Part shown: piece after piece, positions 25,241 through 35,217 of the stretch
Layout of the letters: each line of letters begins with the position of its first letter
Numbering within the stretch: the stretch's first letter is position 1
Source: Saururus chinensis
Taxonomy: Eukaryota > Streptophyta > Magnoliopsida > Piperales > Saururaceae
NCBI GenBank assembly: GCA_035235625.1
Contig: CP141143.1
Coordinates: 27,228,592 to 27,292,591, forward strand
Reading direction: 5' to 3'
DNA length: 64,000 nucleotides
Position numbers and translations under genes: made by a program
The notes under the pieces: generated by a model
The model's input: the letters and a program-made list of their open reading frames with translations, nothing else
What the model was told of the DNA's origin: nothing
Databases searched by the model: none

Positions 25241-25777
25241 TTTAGTCTTTAATTTTATGTGTATATCAAGCAGCGAAAATTCTTGCCAGTAAGACCCATT
25301 GAAGATGTGAGGCCATTGAAAGGATATTATAAAGTTTGATTACGAGGTTTGAAAAGATCATTCAAGCCCAAAATTGAGTTTAGTTTCAAAGATGAAGACT
25401 ATATAACAAGATGAAAGCAGGGGGGAATCTGATGCTACTGATTGGTTGAGTAATTTAAAAAAGGCCGTCGACAAGGATGAGTTTTTCATGATATAAGTGG
25501 GCCCCTAATGTGTCCAGCTAATAGACAATAGACATAGGAAGAGCCTCTCGTCGGTGGGCTTACGTGTTGAGTATTTGTTGTAGAAATAAAAAATTCATGA
25601 TTTTATTGTCGTTGGTTGAAAGTCTTGTGCGTTGCAAATAGAAGAGAATCACAGGAAGAAAAATATTTTCATCACCATCCACACATGTGGAGCGGGCAAG
25701 ATGTGTGTGAACCACTCTAATGGGATTCCTAAATTTTTCTCTCGCTACTTATTTGGAAGCATTTTTCATGCCCGCCC
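25241..25777. other. No gene recognised
   Basis: Intergenic sequence between the P450 relic and the MITE. No conserved protein or repeat motif was found. Confidence 0.4.
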
Positions 25778-25928
25778 GAGCGTAAAAAATATATGTAAAA
25801 TATTTATATTTGAAACCTATGATGCACATATTAGTGAATATTAGTGTAAGTAATATTTACGCTAACATGTATTAGCGTGTGTACTATTGATTTCAAAAAT
25901 AATTATTTTACATACATTTCTTATGCTC
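25778..25928. repeat. 151-bp foldback MITE, copy 1
   Basis: GAGCGTAAAAAATATATGTA at the left is the near reverse complement of CATACATTTCTTATGCTC at the right, and pairing continues to the centre (TTAGTGTAAGTAATATTTAC / AATATTTACGCTAACATG). A copy of exactly the same length with the same internal words (GTTAGC, TAAGTAATATT, TGCACA/GCGCAC) occurs at 60662-60812. The superfamily is undetermined. Confidence 0.75.
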
Positions 25929-25931
25929 GGC

Positions 25932-27160
25932 TCACATTACAAGAAAATATACTATTAGTAATGTTTTTATTAGTGACACAATGTAAAACATCACTAATAA
26001 TTACTACTTACAATACTTATAAAAGTGTTGAAAAAAAATTAAATATTAGCGGTCCTTAATAAAAATCATCGCCAAAAGCATCGCTAATGGTTGCTATTAG
26101 CAACGCTTTATAAAAGTGTCACTAAAAGTTACATGTTTTAAATAAAAAAAAATTAAAATTATTAGTGAGTCTTAAAGCGTTGCTAATAGTATTAATAATA
26201 GTGTTGCTTATATAAAAGTGCCACTAATATTTATATTATTAATGACATTTCAATATATGCATCACAAATAAAATATTTTTTTTAAATAAAATCATTAGCA
26301 ATGCTTTATTAAAAACGGCACTAATATTATTACTATTAGCGATGCTTACAAACAAGCATTGCTAATATTTTTTTATTTTATTTAATATTTATTATTTAAA
26401 TATAAAATAAGGTAGAGATAGGAGAAGAGAAGAGAGAGAGAGAAGAAAGGAAGAGAAACGAGAAAGAGAAGGTAGAGAGACAGAAAAGAGAGGCTAGAGA
26501 GAGGAGAAAGGGGCTAGAGAGATAGTGTATAGAGAGATAAAGGAATTTAATTTTAGTTTTTTTATAAAATATTATATTATAAAAATAATAAAATAAAATA
26601 AAAAATATTAACAATGCAATGGAATATGTGTCGCTATTAGACTGGGTATTTAGAGACATATACACCTATGTATCGCTAATACCGAGTGTAGTAGCAATGT
26701 TTATATCTATGTGTCGCTAATAACTTTTAATTTATTTTTTTTATTTTTAAAATATAATAAAAAAATAAAAAAATAAAATTAAAATAGATAGAGTGTATAG
26801 AGTGAGAGGGGAGAGTCGGTAGAGAGAGGAGAGAGGGAAAGAGAGAGTGAAGAGGGAGAGAAAGAGAGTGTGTAGAGTGAGAAGAGAGATAGAGAAAAAG
26901 AAAAGAGAGGGAGGGGGGGCTAGAGAGAGAGGAGAGAGAGGCTAGAGAGATGAGAGATGGACTAGAGAGTGTTTAGAGAGAGAAAATTAATTTTAAATTT
27001 TTTTAAAATATTATATTTAAAAAATAATAATAAATAAAAAATATTAAATAACACAATAAAATATGCATCGCTACTTAAACTAAATATTAGTGTTAAATAA
27101 AGTACATATGTCACTAAAACCTAATATATTAGCGACATTTAAGACTCAAATTTGGGGAGG
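25932..27160. mobile_element. CACTA-like non-autonomous element, incomplete
   Basis: It begins CACATTACAAGAAAATA, close to the plant CACTA terminus CACTACAAGAAAAT, followed by dense subterminal repeats of the type ATTAGCGA[C/T]GCTT in both orientations. The interior has two GA-rich tracts (about 26400-26530 and 26800-26990). There is no transposase. The right terminus was not found: the repeats stop near 27130, just before the LTR element. Sister sequences lie at 33058-34375 and 61270-62436. Confidence 0.6.
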
Positions 27161-27253
27161 TTTCCTTCCTCAGCACCCGTTGCCCGTTGGCTGCCAATAA
27201 CACTACGTAACACTCATCACATGGACGGAAACCTCTCTCAAAACCTCGGTAAC

Positions 27254-27930
27254 TGTCACAAGGCCCGAAATTCACTATGATTTCACATGCCTTGTGCAGC
27301 CTGAATGCCCTCGGCAATTAGCAGCCTTCTCACTCTCTTAATGCACACACGATCACAAGGAAACACACGCACGCTACAAAGAACAACAGAAGTGAAGGGA
27401 AGAAGGCCTAGCCTGAAATAACCCGTTCGCACTTGATGTTACACAAGCACTTGGTTTGAATCTTAGTGCCAAAACCCAAACCCACTTGCACTCTTCTCGT
27501 CCCACTCTTCATTCTCCTCTTTACAATGTATTCCCCACCTTTTTATACCCGCTGGCCGCAACCAAGCGGTTACCACATGACTCCCATGACTTAGCCCACT
27601 AGTTCGTATGTAACCATCCGTTACCGCATGTAACCGTCTTGCGGTTGTGCACGAGAGTGTGCAGCAACCACTCGGGTAGTGGGCAGCAACCGTCAGCCAC
27701 TACTCCCATGTTCTTTGCCATGATGCACTCGGGTCTTAGTGGGGATCGTGCTGGTTGGTTATGCAACCGCCAACCTTGGCACGTCGCCCATGTGCCAATG
27801 AGAAGGAGAAGACATGGCCATGCCCTTAGCATGCCCTCCACGCACCCTCCATACCTTTGCATGTGCGGTAGGCTACTTCCATCGTCCACGCATGAGCTCC
27901 TCCCGTATACCACGAACCAAGGGTGTAACA
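27254..27930 (-). repeat. 3' LTR of the compact element
   Basis: 677 bp, TGTCACAAGG to GGGTGTAACA on the plus strand. It aligns with 29637-30303 with scattered substitutions and short indels. Confidence 0.92.
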
Positions 27931-27974
27931 TACCCTCCCCGGCTAAAACCGTCGACGTCCTCATCGAATCCAGT

Positions 27975-28210
27975 ACTTCCCATGTGCCCAGATTGAAAAG
28001 CTTGACCTCTCGTAGCCAACTCCTCCCATCACACCATAGCTAAGTGAAAACCTTACCCAGGTGCCCCGATTGAAAAGCTTGACCTCTTGTAGCCAACTCC
28101 TCCCATCACACCACGGCTAAGTGAAAACCTTATACTTCCCAGGTGCCCCGATTGAAAAGCTTGACCTCTCGTAGCCAACTTTCCCTATCACACCACGGCC
28201 AAGTAATAAT
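27975..28210. repeat. Three tandem units of about 85 bp near the 3' LTR
   Basis: Each unit contains GATTGAAAAGCTTGACCTCT, then GTAGCCAAC and CACACCA.GGC/TAAGT. The array is noncoding sequence between gag and the polypurine tract. Confidence 0.85.
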
Positions 28211-28396
28211 CTTGTCTAAAGACTCCTCCTTGCCCTACTTGACTGCTTCGATCAGCCAAGTCCTTGGGAGAACCGATCCCCCAAGTGCGAGTCTCCTCAG
28301 TGATCCGCATCAGCCCCCTCTCCCGAGAACTCCAACACTTGAATGCACCCCAAACATTGCAAAGGCACCAACCGAACTAAGTCCTCATGGTCCGAC

Positions 28397-29113
28397 TCAG
28401 CTTGATCCTCTTCCACAACAATTAACGCATTCAACCTTCAAACATTCCTTGGCACAGTGTGGCCCATTGCATAAGAAACAACCACCACCTTTGTTCGGCC
28501 TGCTTGGCTGTTCACTGCCCTTGTCCATGCCACTGTTACCACCCTTGATGCCACTTGTGTTTGCTGACTTGTCGCTCTGCTTCCCATGCCTGACAAAATT
28601 CTCCTTGAAATCTACCAAATTGTCCGCTGCTGCAATGGCTGCGGGAAGATCCTCTACTTCCCTTCTACGCAACTCATTTTGTGCCCATGTTTGCAAGCCC
28701 GATATGAAGTAGAACAACTTGTCATCCTTCGACATGTTAGTCACTCCTAGCATAAGTGACTGAAATTCCTTCACATAGTCCTGAATTGCCCCCGTATGTT
28801 TGAGCTTTCGCAACGCCTCTCTTGCCAGCCAAGCAACATTTTTGGAAAGGAACTGCTCTTGCAACTCCTTCTTGAATGTGTGCCATGCTTCAATCCTTGG
28901 CCGACCTGCTACTAAGTCATCGTCCAACCGCATCCGCCACCAAAGCTTTGCGTCTCCCTCAAGATACATCGCAGCCACCGAAACTTTTTCCTCCTCCGGA
29001 GTATGGATCAGCCTGAAATAGCTTTCCATATCCCAAAGATAGTTGTCAATCTCTTTGGCACCTCGCATTCCCGAGTATGCCTTCGGCTCGGGCACCTTGG
29101 TCTTCTTCGACAT
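28397..29113 (-). CDS. Retrotransposon gag with zinc knuckle
   Basis: An intact 238-codon minus-strand frame starting MSKKTKVPEPKAYSG. It contains the plant retrotransposon gag core (EIDNYLWDMESYF, then LEGDAKLWWRM, then FLSKNVAWLAREALRKLKHT, then IQDYVKEFQSLML) and a CCHC-type knuckle, CFLCNGPHCAKEC, near residue 220. Gag packages the element RNA into virus-like particles in the cytoplasm. The frame ends soon after the knuckle, and no protease follows. Being open while the other gag copies in the window are broken suggests a young or selected copy. A separate frame lies upstream at 29141-29536. Confidence 0.85.
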   Translation of the reverse strand: MSKKTKVPEPKAYSGMRGAKEIDNYLWDMESYFRLIHTPEEEKVSVAAMYLEGDAKLWWRMRLDDDLVAGRPRIEAWHTFKKELQEQFLSKNVAWLAREALRKLKHTGAIQDYVKEFQSLMLGVTNMSKDDKLFYFISGLQTWAQNELRRREVEDLPAAIAAADNLVDFKENFVRHGKQSDKSANTSGIKGGNSGMDKGSEQPSRPNKGGGCFLCNGPHCAKECLKVECVNCCGRGSS

Positions 29114-29140
29114 TTGTTGAGATGTCCCTTCGCCCCCATC

Positions 29141-29536
29141 TCATAGAGCGGTGTTGATGACTGCCCTCTTCAGCATCAACACTTCATCCATCAGCTCCTT
29201 GAATTTTGCCACCGCATCATCCGCAACTTGATTCATCCGCTTCCTGAGGAAGTCCGTCGTTTCAGCCATCTCAGCGGACAACATCGTGATCCGAATTGCC
29301 TCTTCAGCAGAACTACCTTTCGAAGACTCAACCAGATGGGGAGCGACCTCTAGAATGGACACACACTGGTCGAATGCCCCCAAACGCTCCTGAATTTCAT
29401 GCAAGGAGGTTTGGACTTCAGCCAGCGTCCCATTCCCCGTAGACAACGCATCCACCTTCACCTCAAGTTCCAAGACACGAGCTAGCATTGATCCTACCAT
29501 CGACAAGCAAACTCTCCTCCTTCGGAAACCCACCAA
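29141..29536 (-). CDS. Leader ORF of the compact LTR element, coiled-coil-like
   Basis: A 131-codon open frame directly downstream of the 5' LTR leader and 27 bp upstream of gag. It is rich in Leu, Glu, Ala and Lys with heptad-like spacing (VLELEVKVDALSTGNGTLAE, then MNQVADDAVAKFKELMDEVL), so a coiled coil is likely. Similar frames upstream of the gag core occur in plant gypsy elements, where they form the N-terminal part of gag. Here a stop and a frame change separate it from gag, so it may be the front of gag broken by mutation rather than a separate protein. Confidence 0.5.
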   Translation of the reverse strand: MVGFRRRRVCLSMVGSMLARVLELEVKVDALSTGNGTLAEVQTSLHEIQERLGAFDQCVSILEVAPHLVESSKGSSAEEAIRITMLSAEMAETTDFLRKRMNQVADDAVAKFKELMDEVLMLKRAVINTAL

Positions 29537-29636
29537 GTCTTTAGGACCTCGGTAAAATCCTTAAGCTTTCTTGAATCGAGCTCGTCCAATAGTTGTACCC
29601 ACCAGTGCTTCTCCTCAGCTACCAACTGTCACAAGG

Positions 29637-30303
29637 CCCGAAATTCACTATGATTTCACATGCCTTGTGCAGCCTGAATGCCCTTGGCAATTAGCAGCCT
29701 TCTCACTCCCTTAACACACACATGATCACAAGGAAATGCACGCACACTACAAAGAACAACGGAAGTGAAGGGAAAAAGGCCTAGCCTGAAATAACCCTTT
29801 CGCACTTGATGTTACACAAGCACTTGGTTTGAATCTTAGTGCCAAAACCCAAACCCACTTGCACTCTTCTCGTCCCTCTCTTCATTCTCTTCTTTACAAT
29901 GTATTCCCCACCCTTTTATACCCGTTGGCCGCAGCCAAGCGGTTACAACATGACCCCCATGACTCAGCCCACTAGTTCGTACGTAACCGCCCGTAACCGC
30001 ATGTAACCATCTTGCGGTTGTGCACGAGAGTGTGCAGCAACCACTCGGGTAGTGGGCAGCAACCGTCAGCCACTACTCCCATGTTCTTTGCCATGATGCA
30101 CTCGGGTCTTAGTGGGGATCGTGCTGGTTGGTTATGCAACCACCAGCCTTGGCACGTCGCCCATGTGCCAATGAGAAGGAGAAGACATGGCCACGCCCTT
30201 AGCATGCCGTCCATGCGCCCTCCATACCTTTGCATGTGCGGTAGGCTACTTCCGTCGTCCGCGCATGAGCTCCTCCTGTATACCATGAACCAAGGGTGTA
30301 ACA
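29637..30303 (-). repeat. 5' LTR of the compact element
   Basis: 667 bp. TATA-like CCCTTTTATACCC near 29910 (plus strand) corresponds to CCTTTTTATACCC in the other LTR. On the minus strand the leader follows directly with a primer-binding-site-like TTGGTAGCTGAGG. Confidence 0.9.
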
Positions 30304-30308
30304 GTAAC

Positions 30309-31865
30309 GCTCCGTCTCCATTACCCTCATTCAAAAAAGACCGGGAGACCAGCTCTTTTCCTGCCTTCCTCTGCCCAAGCCGGCCGCCCCATCCCTCTAG
30401 CTCCTCCTCCCTCTTGATCGACCACGATGATCGGGCATGCTAAGAAGGAGCTTTGGCACTATCACAGGTAGGAGCCAGAGACACCTTCTTTTAGCCAAAT
30501 CGCTGCCACCCAAATCACCAACGCCCATAGCCACCCTCCTTTGCCCCCTCTGCGGACAAGTATTGATGAATGAAGAATGAAGTCACCGGATTTTGACCTC
30601 TTGCACTGTCGACGACCAAAAGGCCCCATCTTGAGTCGTGCCCTAGCCACAACTTTGCTCCATTCCTGTGAAAAGCAGCTGCCCACCTTTCCCGATTCAC
30701 ATCTTCCTTCTTGTGCTCACTACACGTCCGACCATTCGTCTAAATGAAGTTACTTTGCTGGCGACGGCCTTCCAGCCTCGGCTCTCGGCCCTCCCACAGG
30801 TAGTTGCTACTCTCCTTCTTCCTTCCAAACCTCCTCTTATTCCCTGTCCTTGGCATGAATTGTAGTTGAATTGAAATCTCGACTTCTTCGGTGTTTATGT
30901 ATTTTTTCTTTGTTTTTTTCTGATGCTAAACTATTGTATGTGGGATGTATAATTCAGCCATTGGATTTTTTTTTTCATCTAATAATGAAGTTTCTTATTG
31001 GTTGGTGGCAGAGATTGGATTTTTCTCGTGCTTATGATTGATTTGCATTTTTCTATTGCTTCTGTGATTGGTTTGATGGATGAATTACATGGATGATGGC
31101 ATAATTGTTCTAAATGCGCCAACTTTTTAGGGATGTTTGTGAGGTTCTCAAATGTTGCGCTCTTTTACAAATTTGTGAATTGTCTTGTTTTTGGTAATTT
31201 TTTGCTTGTGTTATGATGGTTGCTAGCAAGTAAAATGGCATGCTTAGATATCATATTGTCAATCTTGGGCGACCCTTTCAGTCGATCAAGCTATTATTTT
31301 GTATGGAATTGTAAAAATGAAAGGCTTTTAGTTTTTCTATCATAATTTTTTATGTAAGTCTGCACCGCTTTTAGAGATGGAGCGTTCCATGAGAGGCTTG
31401 AATGGGGAATCATTTTCATGCGATGGATCGATTGTGCGCATTGACATCCAATTATGCCCTTTTTTTAGGAACATAATTGAACCCACAAACTTTACCCTCT
31501 CGTATATGAGCTTCACTATGCCTGTGAGTTTTTAGATCTTTCTGTACATTTTCTACAAAATCTTCTTTGTATTCTAAATGATTATGGCATGACCTAAATT
31601 CTTTTCACATTTTTTTGGGGGTTCCTATGCAGTTGTTTCTTTTAATTGCTGTTTGATGATTTTATTGCTTAATAAGTAATCAGTTCACTTTTCTTCCTTC
31701 AGTAACGGGGAGCCAAAGCTCCAATTTTTTAGGATTAGCCAACTTTTGATATTGCATTCAGTGTGAACGATGTGGTATGAATGATGCGGCTTGTTCTTGT
31801 ACCTCTCCCTAAAAGGTATTGAGGCTCGCAAGAGGATTACTCCCCTTAAGAGGTGGCAGCAACCG
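30309..31865. other. No gene recognised
   Basis: The sequence to the right of the LTR element. 30309-30470 is GC-rich and ends in a possible donor (CACAG|GTAGGAG at 30469), after which the DNA becomes T-rich and intron-like to about 31700. This could be a captured or relic gene piece belonging to the MULE whose right end is at 32091, but no protein similarity was recognised. Confidence 0.35.
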
Positions 31866-32091
31866 GGTCTCACCGGTCTCACCTTAAGTTGATTTCAGAC
31901 GAAATCACTTGAAATTAAGGAGATGAGATCAACTTAAAGAAGGACGAAATTGATTAAAATTTTTAAAAGAAGTCACGCAGGCGCCAACCAAGTGGAGAAA
32001 ACACCACTCCGAGAAATATTTCCTAAAGTGTATTATTTCAATAATTATTTTTTTTAATATTATTTTAATAATTTTTTCGGGAGAAAACCTC
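31866..32091. repeat. Mutator-like terminal repeat, right end, copy 1
   Basis: It shares with the termini at 34377, 52457 and 54740 the order GAAGGACGAAAT, CACGCAGGCGCCA, CACCACTCCGAGAAATATTTC, AT-rich block, ending TTAATAATTTTTTCGGG. Orientation is that of a right-hand end, so the element body would lie to the left. No matching left end was found. Confidence 0.6.
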
Positions 32092-32373
32092 CCCAGGTTT
32101 GCTTCCAAAAGGTAAGGGCATACCATAGTTATACAAATCTTCTATCAAAATCAAATACAAACAATAAATATGGGGACATTATGTTCAATATATTTGGGCA
32201 TTCCAGCCAAACCTTAGCAGTTAAACAACACAAAAGCAGACTCATATCTGTCCATTCAGATAGCTCTCTCTACATATATTAAAATCTTTAAACCTCTGCG
32301 TAGCCTTTTGATTGTAATAATGGTTTCGCCTATCCAAAACGCTTATAAGCGAGAACACCTCTAGAGGCTACTA

Positions 32374-33057
<684 letters not shown>

Positions 33058-34375
33058 ATACTACAAAAAAATATTTTAGCGATGCTTGTCATAAAAGTGT
33101 CGCTAATGACTATTAGCGACGTTTAAAAAACATCAAGAAGAGTCCAGTCGCTAATGCTAATTAGAGAAGCTTTCATACTTATTATAGACACTTATATTTG
33201 TGTTGCTAATATTAATTTTTTTTGTGACGCTTTGTAAAGCATCACAAATAGTAAATTATTGGTGATGCTTATTTACATGTGTCAATAAAAATAAATTATT
33301 AGCGACTCGTTATAAAGCATCACTAATAAAAAATATTTTTAAAAAATTTAAATTTATTAGCAATGCTGATTTTGGCGTCGCTAAAAAAAGTTATTAGTGA
33401 TGCTTTGAAAAGTGTTTCCAATAAAAAAAAAAAAAATTTATTACTGATGCTTTTAAACATGTCACTAATAAAAAGAAAATATTAAAAAAATTATTAGCTA
33501 CGCTTTTAAAAATGTCTCTAATAGAAAAATAAATATTAAAAAAATATTAGTAATGTTTTTAAAATCATCACTAATAGAAAAAATTAAGAAATAAAAAAAA
33601 ATCCCACCTCCAATGGGATTCCGGGGAGGGGCTCCAGTCGAAGGGAGGGGTTCAAACAAGATTGAGGGGCTCCGGCCGAAGGCTGCCAGAGCCAGGGCGG
33701 GGGGGGGGGGGCGGGCGGCGGCTACCTGGGGCGGGCTACAACAGACTGAGGGGTGAGCGGCTCCCTGAAGGGGAAGAGCTGAGGGGCGGGCAGCGGCCAC
33801 AGGGGAGAGGACAGGGTGGGGGAAGAGGGGAGTTTTATGTCGTGCGGACAAAATTTTCACCCGCGCAATTAAAAATTCACCCTCACGGGCAAAATTTTAG
33901 CCCACTCGGATGAAATAAAAATTAATTTATTAGCGATGCTTCTAACCATGCATCACTAATAATAATCTTTTTGTGATGCTTCCTTAGAAGCATTGCAAAT
34001 AGAGATTATTTTAAAATAAATAAAATCCTCTATCTTCCTCTTCTCTCTCTTTCTATGCACTCTCTCTTCTCTCACTCTCTCTCCCCTCTCTCTTCCCCTT
34101 CTCTCTCTTTCTCTCTCCCCCTCCTCTCTCTTTTATTATCTATTATATTTAAAAAATTTTAAAAAAAATTAAAAAATATATTAGCGAAGCATAGAAAACA
34201 GCGTCGCTATTACCTTGGGTACTAGCGATACATTTTGGTATTCGTCTCGAATACATTTTATAAATTTTTTATTTATTTTAAAATATAATAGATAATAAAA
34301 GAGAGAAGGAGAGAGAGAAAGAGAGAAGGGGAAGAGAGAAGGAGAGAGAGGAAAAAGAGTGAGAGGAAACCAAAA
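33058..34375. mobile_element. CACTA-like element with long foldback, incomplete
   Basis: It begins ACTACAAAAAAATATTTTAG, followed by many ATTAGCGA[C/T]GCTT-type repeats in both orientations. The middle (33640-33900) is a GC-rich insert with a G10 run. The right half holds a CT-rich tract at 34030-34140 and its reverse complement at 34265-34365. No transposase is seen and the right terminus is uncertain; a MULE-type terminus starts immediately after at 34377. Confidence 0.55.
34030..34365. repeat. Inverted repeat of CT/GA-rich arms
   Basis: CTCTCTTTTATTATCTATTA, near 34125, is mirrored by TAATAGATAATAAAAGAGAG at 34276-34295, and the purine/pyrimidine-rich flanks keep pairing outward for roughly 100 bases. 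The loop between the arms is about 120 bases and contains AGCGTCGCTA. Confidence 0.75.
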
Positions 34376-34376
34376 G

Positions 34377-34620
34377 GGGAAATTATTTAAATAATAATTT
34401 TAAAAAAAATATTTACCATTTTGGATAGGTGTTCCTTTTTGCCACGCAGGCGCCATTGCGCTGGCGCCTGCGTGGCTTTTTTTTTATTTTTTAGGTGATT
34501 TCATCCTTTAGAAGGACGAAATCAGGTTTAAGTTGATTTTGTCCTTCTAATTAACGAAACCGGGTCAAGTTTTTAAAACACTTGACCCGATTTCGCCGCA
34601 CTTAGCAACTTCGGTCCAAA
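34377..34620. repeat. Mutator-like terminal repeat, left end, copy 2
   Basis: GGGAAATTATTTAAATAATA at the start equals the termini of the 52457-54740 element. It is followed by the GCCACGCAGGCGCC...GGCGCCTGCGTGGC palindrome and the TTTAGAAGGACGAAATC block in the same order. The matching right end is missing, apparently lost with the insertion at 35217. Confidence 0.7.
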
Positions 34621-35047
34621 GCCAGTTTCGTCATTTTAAAGGACAAAACCATCCTCTTTTTACAGAATGTCCGCCTCCAGTCATTTTTTGCGCTTTTCTC
34701 CTTCGAGTCGTTCCGCCCCGCCTTGATTTCGTCCGCCCCGCCGTGATTGAGTCCACCCCGCCACGATTGAGTCCGCCAGAGCTCTGACTTGAGTGTCGCC
34801 CCACCGCCCAACTGATTTGGGTATTTTTCTTTGCCCTAGTTTTAATTTAGGTATTTAATACGTTTAAATTAGTTAAAAGGTGTTTTTTGTTTTATTTTAT
34901 TTTATATTGTTAGTCCTTAAAAACGGTGTTGTGTGCTTAAAGATTCAATTGTTAGGAAATTTTATGTTGTAGAGTAATTTCAAAATTTCTAAATTTTAGA
35001 GCTCAAACTCATGTGCATTAGCTAAATTATCTTTATATATTGTATAG

Positions 35048-35217
35048 GTTATTTGGTAGCCGTACTCACCGGAAGTATTGGCTGCGTTACCTCCTCTACG
35101 CACTGACGGTCAAGACGTGTGGCTATCTCGAACTCCATTAATATGTTACAAGATAGTAGAGATGTATGTGCCGGATTGGGTAATGCTCCAGTTTAACCAG
35201 GAGCAAGGGGTCCCATT
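35048..35217 (+). pseudogene. Plant mobile domain (PMD) fragment
   Basis: After an acceptor-like TATAG the plus strand reads VIW, a stop, then PYSPEVLAALPP and VWLSRTPLICYKIVEMYVPD followed by WVMLQFNQEQGVP. This is the conserved W..R.PLICF.IVE...PDRV..QFG..Q.IP block of the plant mobile domain (PP7-long-form/MAIL1-like proteins, also carried by transposons). An in-frame TAG at 35057-35059 and truncation at 35217 by an LTR-like sequence make it non-functional. The MULE-type terminus 0.67 kb upstream suggests it belonged to that element. Confidence 0.75.

Larger units (their letters stand above)
27254..30303 (-). mobile_element. Compact Ty3/gypsy-type LTR element without pol, 3050 bp
   Basis: Two LTRs (27254-27930 and 29637-30303) start TGTCACAAGG and end GGGTGTAACA on the plus strand. 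They are flanked by GTAAC at 27249-27253 and GTAAC at 30304-30308, a perfect 5-bp target duplication. The element reads on the minus strand: after the right-hand 5' LTR comes TTGGTAGCTGAGG, similar to the initiator-Met primer-binding site; then a coiled-coil-like frame and gag; then a purine tract (GCCGGGGAGGGTA) directly before the 3' LTR. Protease, reverse transcriptase and integrase are absent, so it would need enzymes in trans. The LTRs are very similar, which suggests recent insertion. Confidence 0.92.

Noticed and set aside
27599..28043. Open frames across the left LTR, and the matching ones at 29972-30443
   Set aside because: The same frames recur in both LTRs because the LTRs are copies. 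They show no protein similarity.
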